Program-made: the position numbers and the translations under genes
Shown here: positions 58,325-64,000 of the stretch, piece after piece
Layout: each line of letters opens with the position of its first letter
Numbering within the stretch: the first letter of the stretch is position 1
Assembly (NCBI GenBank): GCA_934589155.1
Contig: CAKTNP010000002.1
Location: 91,471 to 155,470, forward strand
DNA from: an uncultured Oscillospiraceae bacterium
GTDB lineage: Bacteria; Bacillota; Clostridia; Oscillospirales; Oscillospiraceae
Reading direction: 5' to 3'
Length of the DNA stretch: 64,000 nucleotides
The notes under the pieces: model-generated
Told to the model about the DNA's origin: nothing
The model's input: only the letters and a program-made list of their open reading frames with translations
Databases searched by the model: none

Positions 58325-61075
58325 ATGATCGACATGGAATTAGATTGGAAAAAATACACCGCCCTGGCCCGCCAGGCCGCGGCGGAGGGCGTGGTCCTGC
58401 TGGAAAACCGGGGGAAAGTCCTGCCCTTTGCCTCCGGCGCCCGGATCTCCGTCTTTGGCCGGATCCAGAGCCATTACTATAAGAGCGGCACCGGCTCCGG
58501 CGGCATGGTCAACACCCCGCCGGTCCCCACCATTCCGGAGGCTCTTGCGGAAAGCGGCCGGGTCACGGTAAACGAGGAACTGCGGAAGGTCTATGCCGAT
58601 TGGGAGGAGACCCACCCCTTTGACCCCGGCCAGGGCTGGGGCCAGGAGCCCTGGGCCCAGGAAGAAATGCCCGTCACGGCGGAGCTCTGCGGGAAAATGG
58701 CCGGCTGCTCCGACGCCGCCCTGGTGATCCTGGGCCGAAACGCCGGAGAGGACCGGGACAGCCGGGACTCCGACGGTGCCTACCGCCTGAGCCCCCTGGA
58801 GCGACAGCTCCTTTCCCGGGTCCGTCAGGCCTTCTCCGCCATGGTGGTGGTCCTGAATACCGCCGCCATTATGGACCTGACCGGCATTCTGTCCCTGGAT
58901 CCCGACGGCCTGGTCCTGGCCTGGCAGGCCGGTCAGGAGGGTGCCCGGGGCCTGGCTGACGTGCTGACCGGCGCGGTCTGCCCCTCCGGCCGCCTGCCGG
59001 ATACCGTGGCCTGCCGGGCCGGGGACTACCCTTCCGCCCCCAACTTCGGCGGCCTTACCAAGAACGTGTATCAGGAGGACATTTATGTGGGCTACCGGTA
59101 CTTCGAGACCGTGGCCCCTGACAAAGTCCTCTATCCCTTCGGCTTCGGCCTGTCCTATACCGGCTTTACCCTGCACCTGGAGCATTTTGAAAAGCGGGCC
59201 CACAGTCTGTCCCTCCAGGTCTCCGTGGAGAATACCGGCAACCTTCCCGGCAAGGAAGTGGTCCAGGTCTACGGCAGCGCCCCCCAGGGGCTTCTCGGCA
59301 AGGCCGCTCGAGTCCTTCTGGGCTTCTGCAAGACCGAGACTCTGGCCCCGGGACAGCGGGAGCTCTGCGATCTGACCATTCCCCTCTATACCCTGGCATC
59401 TTATGACGACAGCGGTGTCACCGGCCACCGGAACGCCTATGTGCTGGAACCGGGCCAGTACCGGCTCTATGTGGGAACGGACGTGCGGCAGGTCTCCGGC
59501 TCCATCAGCTGGCTCCAGCCGGAGCTGCTGGTCCTGGAGCAGCTGACGGAAAACCTGGCTCCCGTGGAGCCCTTCCGGAGAATGAAACCTCACCGCCGGG
59601 AGGATGGCACCTACACCATGATCCTGGAGGACGCCCCCACCCTGACCAAGTCCGAACCTGACCAGTTCTCTGCCGAATGCCCCGCTCCCCTGGCAGCCTC
59701 CGCAAGTGGAACCCTTTCCGATGTGGCCGACGGGCGCCTGACCCTGGATGCCTTCGTGGCCCAGCTCACCGACCGGGAGCTGGCGGCTCTGGTCCGGGGT
59801 GAGGGCATGGGCAGTCCTCGGGTCACCCCCGGCACCGCCGCCGCCTTCGGCGGGGTGACGGAGTCCCTGCAAGCCCGGGGCATCCCCTGCGGCTGCTGCA
59901 CCGACGGCCCCTCCGGCCTGCGGCTGGACAGCGGCTCCCATGCCTTCAGTCTCCCCGGCGGCACCTGTCTTGCCAGCAGCTTCAACGCGCCCCTGAACGA
60001 GGCCCTCTACGCCATGACCGGCCTGGAAATGGCCTGGAACCATATTGACGTGCTGCTGGGCCCCGGCATGAACATCCACCGCCACCCGCTGAACGGCCGG
60101 AATTTCGAGTACTTCTCCGAGGATCCCCTGCTCACCGGCAAATTAGCTGCCGCCCAACTCCGGGGCCTTCACAGTGCCGGTGTCACCGGCTGCATCAAGC
60201 ACTTTTGCGGCAACAACCAGGAGACCAAGCGGACGGAGCTGAACGACGTGGTATCCCAGCGGGCCCTGCGGGAAATTTACCTCAAGGGCTTTGAGATTGC
60301 CGTCACCGAGGGCCAGGCCGACGCCGTCATGACCACCTACGGTGCCGTCAACGGGGTCTGGACTGCAGGCTCCTATGATCTGAACACCCGGATCCTTCGA
60401 CAGGAATGGGGCTTTACCGGCGTCGTCATGACCGACTGGTGGGCTAAGGTCAGCCGCCGGGGCCTGGAGGGGGACCCTAAGGACCTTATGTCCATGGTCC
60501 TGGCCCAGAACGACCTGTATATGGTCTGCCCCGACGTGGAAAAGGACCCGGAGGCCGGGGACTTGTTGGCCGCCCTGGCGGATCCCCAGATACGGGCCTC
60601 CGCCCAGCGCTGCGCTCGGAACGTCTGCGCCTTTCTGCTGCATACCCGGGCCTTTGCCAGGTCCCGGGGCACCGAGGAAGCCGTCACCGTCATAAACCGG
60701 CCCCAGGGAGCTCTGGTGGTCTCTCCCGATGACCTCCGCTACCGACTGGTCCGGGACGGCACCGCCCTGGACCTGACGGGTACCGATACCGCCCGGGGCG
60801 CCAGCCTGGTCCTGGCGCTGGAGGTACCAACCCCCGGCAATTACCGTCTGGCCCTATCGGCCCGGGCCTCCGGCGGCGAAACGGTCCAGATCCCCGTCAC
60901 CGTGTTCCTCCAGGGCTTTCCCTTCTGCTCCTACCTCTGGAACGGCACCGGAGACCAATGGCAGACCCAGGACCGGTCCCTCTACATCCGGGACCGATAC
61001 AGCGTCCTGCGGCTCTACTTCGGTCAGAGCGGCCTAGCCATCCGGAGCTTGACCTTCACCCTCCTGCCCAGATAA
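58325..61075 (+). CDS. Glycoside hydrolase family 3 protein with permuted domain order
   Basis: 916 residues. Residues 1-285 hold the alpha/beta sandwich domain that is C-terminal in ordinary GH3 (RQAAAEGVVLLENRGKVLPF, then NFGGLTKNVYQEDIYVGYRY). A fibronectin-III-like domain follows (about 285-390). The TIM barrel comes second (about 475-800): CIKHFCGNNQETKRTELNDV and GFTGVVMTDWWAKVSRRGLE, with D704 as the predicted nucleophile. A beta domain closes the protein. There is no signal peptide, so it is cytosolic and probably acts on short beta-glucosides or xylosides. An ATG three codons later (58334) is an alternative start. Confidence 0.9.
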   Translation: MIDMELDWKKYTALARQAAAEGVVLLENRGKVLPFASGARISVFGRIQSHYYKSGTGSGGMVNTPPVPTIPEALAESGRVTVNEELRKVYADWEETHPFDPGQGWGQEPWAQEEMPVTAELCGKMAGCSDAALVILGRNAGEDRDSRDSDGAYRLSPLERQLLSRVRQAFSAMVVVLNTAAIMDLTGILSLDPDGLVLAWQAGQEGARGLADVLTGAVCPSGRLPDTVACRAGDYPSAPNFGGLTKNVYQEDIYVGYRYFETVAPDKVLYPFGFGLSYTGFTLHLEHFEKRAHSLSLQVSVENTGNLPGKEVVQVYGSAPQGLLGKAARVLLGFCKTETLAPGQRELCDLTIPLYTLASYDDSGVTGHRNAYVLEPGQYRLYVGTDVRQVSGSISWLQPELLVLEQLTENLAPVEPFRRMKPHRREDGTYTMILEDAPTLTKSEPDQFSAECPAPLAASASGTLSDVADGRLTLDAFVAQLTDRELAALVRGEGMGSPRVTPGTAAAFGGVTESLQARGIPCGCCTDGPSGLRLDSGSHAFSLPGGTCLASSFNAPLNEALYAMTGLEMAWNHIDVLLGPGMNIHRHPLNGRNFEYFSEDPLLTGKLAAAQLRGLHSAGVTGCIKHFCGNNQETKRTELNDVVSQRALREIYLKGFEIAVTEGQADAVMTTYGAVNGVWTAGSYDLNTRILRQEWGFTGVVMTDWWAKVSRRGLEGDPKDLMSMVLAQNDLYMVCPDVEKDPEAGDLLAALADPQIRASAQRCARNVCAFLLHTRAFARSRGTEEAVTVINRPQGALVVSPDDLRYRLVRDGTALDLTGTDTARGASLVLALEVPTPGNYRLALSARASGGETVQIPVTVFLQGFPFCSYLWNGTGDQWQTQDRSLYIRDRYSVLRLYFGQSGLAIRSLTFTLLPR

Positions 61076-61082
61076 TCCTCCG

Positions 61083-61114
61083 CCCCGGAGTCTTCGCTCC
61101 GGGGTCTTTTTGTG
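61083..61114 (+). terminator. Terminator after the GH3 gene
   Basis: CCCCGGAG pairs with CTCCGGGG (loop TCTTCG), followed by TCTTTTT. Confidence 0.88.
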
Positions 61115-61192
61115 CATACAGCCGGAACCCTGCATCCTTTGCCCCCCGTTTTTTCGCACTGTGCCGAAAGTGAATTATTTTCTCTTTTTCTC

Positions 61193-61221
61193 TTGACTTT
61201 TCTTCTTTATCGTGTTAAAGT
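61193..61221 (+). promoter_or_regulatory. Promoter of the amino acid ABC operon
   Basis: TTGACT (61193-61198), 17 bp, TAAAGT (61216-61221). A short CACCGG/CCGGTG hairpin lies in the leader. Confidence 0.65.
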
Positions 61222-61281
61222 ATCGAAGCAATCAATCACCGGCCACCCGGTGAACGTTCAATCAAAAGAGAGGGAACCATC

Positions 61282-62067
61282 ATGAAAAAATTACTTGCAA
61301 TCCTTCTGGCTCTGGCTACGGTCCTGAGCCTCTGCGCCTGCTCCAAGTCCGGCTCCAAAGACGACAGCGACCTGGACTACATCAAGAAAAACGGCAAGCT
61401 GGTCATCGGCTACACCGTTTACGCTCCCATGAACTACACCGATGACGATGGCAACTTCGTGGGCTTTGACACGGAGCTGGCCACCGCCGTCTGCGAAAAG
61501 CTGGGCGTGACCCCGGAGTTTGTGGAGATCGACTGGAACACCCGCTACACGGAGCTTGCCGCAAAGAGCATTGACTGCGTCTGGAACGGCATGACCCTGA
61601 CCCAGGAGATCCAGGATCAGACTGCCTGCACACAGGCTTACGCCAAGAACGCCCAGGTTGTGGTTATGAAAAAGGATGCCGCCTATACCTCCACCGCGGA
61701 CCTTGTTGGCAAGACCGTGACCTGTGAGGCCGGCTCCGCCGGTCAGGAGACCATCGAAGCGGACGAAAACCTGTCCCAGGCAGAGCTTGTCACCAAGTCC
61801 GTCCAGACCGACTGCCTGATGGAAGTCAAGGCCGGCACCGCCGACGCCGCCATTCTGGACCTGACCCTGGCCTCTGCCATGATCGGCGAAGGCACGGACT
61901 ATGCGGACCTTGTGATCGTGGACGAGCTGAACGCCGAGGAGTACGGCGTAGCCTTCCGGAAGGGCAGCGACGTGGCCGCCGCCGTAGACGCCATCTTTGA
62001 CGAATTGAAGGCCGACGGCACCATGGCCGACCTGGCCCAGAAATACGGCCTGACTCTGGCGGACTGA
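61282..62067 (+). CDS. Polar amino acid ABC transporter substrate-binding lipoprotein
   Basis: 261 residues. Lipoprotein signal LLAILLALATVLSLCAC with C20 lipidated. The mature protein is a family 3 solute-binding protein: GKLVIGYTVYAPMNYTDDDG, FVGFDTELATAVCEKLGVTP, VEIDWNTRYTELAAKSIDCV and the linker LVGKTVTCEAGSAGQ. It should bind a polar amino acid, but specificity is not clear from sequence. Operon with permease and ATPase. Confidence 0.93.
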   Translation: MKKLLAILLALATVLSLCACSKSGSKDDSDLDYIKKNGKLVIGYTVYAPMNYTDDDGNFVGFDTELATAVCEKLGVTPEFVEIDWNTRYTELAAKSIDCVWNGMTLTQEIQDQTACTQAYAKNAQVVVMKKDAAYTSTADLVGKTVTCEAGSAGQETIEADENLSQAELVTKSVQTDCLMEVKAGTADAAILDLTLASAMIGEGTDYADLVIVDELNAEEYGVAFRKGSDVAAAVDAIFDELKADGTMADLAQKYGLTLAD

Positions 62068-62068
62068 G

Positions 62069-62728
62069 ATGAAAGAGGTCGGTGTGATCCTGAGCCGGCT
62101 GACCCAGTCCTTCGGGCTGAACTGCGAGCTGTTCGGGTTCACCCTGCTCTTCGCCATCCCCTTGGGGCTGGTGGTGGCTCTGGGTTCCATGAGCCGCTTT
62201 CGGCCCCTGCAGGCCATTGTAAAAGTTTTCGTCTGGATCATCCGGGGCACCCCCCTGATGCTGCAGATCATCGTGATCTATCTGGGGCCGGGGCTCCTAG
62301 GCTTCACCAGTCCCTGGCCCGCCGGGGGCTCCGGGCGGCTCACCGCTGCCGTGGTTGCCTTCGTCATCAACTACGCCTGCTACTTTTCCGAGATCTACCG
62401 GGGCGGCATCCAGTCCATTCCCAAGGGCCAGACCGAGGCGGGCCAGGTTCTGGGCATGACCAAGACCCAGATCTTCTTCAAGGTCACCCTGCTCCAGCTT
62501 ATCAAGCGGATCCTTCCCCCCATGGGCAACGAGGTCATCACCCTGGTGAAAGACACGGCCTTGGCCAATATCATCTCGAATAAAGAGATCATCAAAATGG
62601 CCCAGGAGTACAGCGCCAAGGGCCTGATCTGGCCCCTGTTCAGCACGGCCCTGTTCTTCCTGGTGTTCGTGGGAGTCCTGACCCTGCTGTTTGACTACCT
62701 GGAGAAAAAAATCAGTTATTTCCGCTGA
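62069..62728 (+). CDS. Polar amino acid ABC transporter permease
   Basis: 219 residues, about five membrane helices. The EAA loop is ...GQTEAGQVLGMTKTQIFFKV. HisM/GlnP family motifs include WIIRGTPLMLQIIVIYLGPG and VINYACYFSEIYRGGIQSIP. It begins one base after the binding-protein stop, so coupled. Confidence 0.94.
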   Translation: MKEVGVILSRLTQSFGLNCELFGFTLLFAIPLGLVVALGSMSRFRPLQAIVKVFVWIIRGTPLMLQIIVIYLGPGLLGFTSPWPAGGSGRLTAAVVAFVINYACYFSEIYRGGIQSIPKGQTEAGQVLGMTKTQIFFKVTLLQLIKRILPPMGNEVITLVKDTALANIISNKEIIKMAQEYSAKGLIWPLFSTALFFLVFVGVLTLLFDYLEKKISYFR

Positions 62729-62740
62729 GGAGGCACGACT

Positions 62741-63523
62741 ATGGCATTATTGGAGGTCTCCGGCATCAGTAAGCGCTTCGGCGCCACCCAGGTGCTGGAA
62801 AATATATCCCTGGAGCTGGAGCAGGGCGAGGCTCTGGCTATCATCGGCTCCTCCGGCAGCGGCAAGACCACCCTTTTGCGGTGTCTGAACTTTCTGGAGA
62901 CTGCGGACGCGGGCTCCATCCGGGTTGGGGGCAGGACCCTGTGGGACGCCAAGGACCCGGGAAGCCGATCCGAGCGGGAGATCCGGAAAAAGCGGCTCCA
63001 CTTCGGCCTGGTGTTTCAGAATTTCAATCTGTTTCCTCAGTACACGGCCCTGCAGAATGTGATGCTGGCGGGAGAGCTTCTTGCCAAGGAGCGGCCGGAT
63101 TACAGGCAGAACCGAAAAAAGATCCACCGGGAGCTGGAGGATCAGGCCCGGACCCTGCTGGCCCAGATGGGGCTTCAGGACCGGGCGGACCACTATCCTC
63201 ACCAGCTCAGCGGCGGCCAGCAGCAGCGGGTGGCCATCGCCCGGGCCCTGGCCCTGGAGCCGGACATTCTCTGCTTTGACGAGCCCACCAGCGCTCTGGA
63301 CCCGGAACTCACCGGGGAGGTCCTCCGGGTCCTGCGGGAGCTGTCGGCCAAGCGCACCACCATGATCATCGTCACCCATGAAATGGCCTTCGCCCGGGAT
63401 GCGGCAGACCGGATCCTGTTCATGGACGGGGGCCTGGTGGTAGAGGAGGGCCCGGCCCAGGAGCTAATGGACCGCCCCAAGGAGGAGCGGACCCGCCGGT
63501 TCCTGGCCCACTACGGAACATAA
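62741..63523 (+). CDS. Polar amino acid ABC transporter ATP-binding protein
   Basis: 260 residues. Walker A GSSGSGKTT, Q-loop VFQNFNLFPQYTALQNVMLA, signature LSGGQQQRVAIARAL, Walker B ILCFDEPTSALDPEL and IVTHEMAFARD, matching GlnQ/HisP. A loop of about ten extra residues (LAKERPDYRQNRKKIHREL) is inserted before the signature. GAGGAGG precedes the ATG. Confidence 0.95.
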   Translation: MALLEVSGISKRFGATQVLENISLELEQGEALAIIGSSGSGKTTLLRCLNFLETADAGSIRVGGRTLWDAKDPGSRSEREIRKKRLHFGLVFQNFNLFPQYTALQNVMLAGELLAKERPDYRQNRKKIHRELEDQARTLLAQMGLQDRADHYPHQLSGGQQQRVAIARALALEPDILCFDEPTSALDPELTGEVLRVLRELSAKRTTMIIVTHEMAFARDAADRILFMDGGLVVEEGPAQELMDRPKEERTRRFLAHYGT

Positions 63524-63558
63524 CGAAGGAAGGGACCCCGGTCCCTTCCTTCGTTTTT
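63523..63558 (+). terminator. Terminator after the amino acid ABC operon
   Basis: ACGAAGGAAGGGACC pairs with GGTCCCTTCCTTCGT, followed by TTTTCC. Confidence 0.88.
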
Positions 63559-63563
63559 CCTCA

Positions 63564-63592
63564 TTGACACCGAGTGAAAAACTTGATAAAAT
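63564..63592 (+). promoter_or_regulatory. Promoter of the tRNA-Leu transcript
   Basis: TTGACA (63564-63569), 17 bp, TAAAAT (63587-63592). The transcript would begin about 245 nt before the tRNA. Confidence 0.8.
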
Positions 63593-63704
63593 TGCAGATG
63601 TCCGGGTGACCCCCCTGATTTTCTGCGGTCGGGGCGGTTCTTCATTCCGTCCCTGTTTTCCCGGCTCCTACGCGGCCTTTCTCTGCGCCGCGCCCTGCGG
63701 ATCC

Positions 63705-63803
63705 GGCCTTGCGCCCCGCCCCGGCAGCTCCTCCGGGTCAAAATGGGAGTATGCGGACTCGGCTTTGCGCCCCGCCTCGGCCCTCCTCGCCGTGTCAAAA
63801 TAG
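63705..63803. repeat. Imperfect tandem repeat, 56-bp period
   Basis: GGCCTTGCGCCCCGCCCCGG...GGGTCAAAATGG (from 63705) is repeated as GGCTTTGCGCCCCGCCTCGG...GTGTCAAAATAG (from 63761). The 5' part of each unit is nearly identical, the 3' part less so. No gene overlaps it; the wider gap 63559-63844 shows no coding sequence. Confidence 0.7.
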
Positions 63804-63844
63804 AGGACAGCATCCCGCGGCAGCTATCCCTGCCGCCCATATCC

Positions 63845-63927
63845 GCGGGCATGGTGGAATTGGCAGACACGTTGGATTTAGGTTCCAATGGTTATCCGTG
63901 CAGGTTCAAGTCCTGTTGCCCGCACCA
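63845..63927 (+). tRNA. tRNA-Leu (anticodon TAG)
   Basis: An 83-nt class II tRNA: acceptor GCGGGCA/TGCCCGC, anticodon stem TTGGA/TCCAA with loop TTTAGGT, a long variable arm, T loop GTTCAAGTC and an encoded CCA. The anticodon TAG reads CUA and related Leu codons. Confidence 0.95.
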
Positions 63928-63928
63928 T

Positions 63929-63975
63929 ATCGAGTGTTCATAACGGATTTGATGTTATGAACACTCGATTTTTTA
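63929..63975 (+). terminator. tRNA-Leu terminator
   Basis: ATCGAGTGTTCATAAC pairs perfectly with GTTATGAACACTCGAT (16 bp), followed by TTTTTT. Confidence 0.93.
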
Positions 63976-64000
63976 TGCTTCTTTTGGAGAGCAGGCATTT

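Overview
The window reads as the chromosome of a GC-rich member of the Clostridia, most like the Oscillospiraceae (Oscillibacter, Dysosmobacter and Lawsonibacter type). The evidence is strong C/G bias at third codon positions, consensus sigma-A promoters (TTGACA-17-TATAAT type), AGGAGG ribosome binding sites, several TTG/GTG starts, and anaerobic Firmicute gene families (ECF vitamin transport, CsoR, DegV, CooT, ClpE, EF-G-like GTPase, L10 and L21 leaders). The placement is inferred from gene content; no 16S rRNA gene is present. I see 62 protein genes, two tRNAs, a probable 6S RNA, a tetrahydrofolate riboswitch and several ribosomal-protein leaders. There is no CRISPR array, prophage or transposase.

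0-5 kb: the start of rplU with its leader, then a compact metal-linked locus. A CsoR-type sensor and a stand-alone FakA-middle-domain-like protein are divergent from a His-rich protein, a CooT nickel-binding protein and a DegV (FakB-type) fatty-acid-binding protein. Next come an XRE regulator and an AT-rich membrane-anchored HExxH peptidase gene, which looks inserted beside the terminator of the next gene and is flanked by a 21-bp near-identical direct repeat.

5-20 kb: an EF-G-like GTPase, a large membrane protein resembling a dead P-type ATPase, rlmB, ftsH, a Crp/Fnr regulator divergent from a Cys-rich protein with a dyad at the class II activator position, an extended FolT folate transporter under a THF riboswitch, a degenerate class III aminotransferase, an ABC exporter pair, a PHP-family phosphatase and a small CmpB-like membrane protein.

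20-32 kb: tRNA-Thr followed by an 83-bp perfect direct repeat, then a nucleoside uptake and salvage operon (BmpA lipoprotein, ATPase, two permeases, two nucleoside phosphorylases and an acetyltransferase). A DeoR regulator sits divergent from an acylating-type aldehyde dehydrogenase with a palindromic operator between them, followed by a PatB/MalY-type C-S lyase.

32-45 kb: a minus-strand block of pbp1A (with an extracytoplasmic CPxC..CPxC insert), an RlmI-like methyltransferase, ecfA1-ecfA2-ecfT, truA and clpE. The ECF module probably energises FolT, whose gene lies about 21 kb away. Then follow a BofC-C-like small protein, a DUF1292 protein, the probable 6S RNA, a PrsA-type foldase, a TauE/SafE transporter split into two overlapping half genes, and ruvX.

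45-54 kb: rpmG-secE-nusG-rplK-rplA, then rplJ-rplL with an L10 leader. rpoB does not follow rplL; a terminator and an LCP-family gene do. mutY, an MFS transporter and citrate synthase complete this part.

54-64 kb: a sugar-transfer-type ATP-grasp protein, small proteins, oleate hydratase with an alternating half-site array upstream, a domain-permuted GH3 glycosidase, a polar amino acid ABC transporter operon, and tRNA-Leu behind a long leader that contains a 56-bp imperfect tandem repeat.
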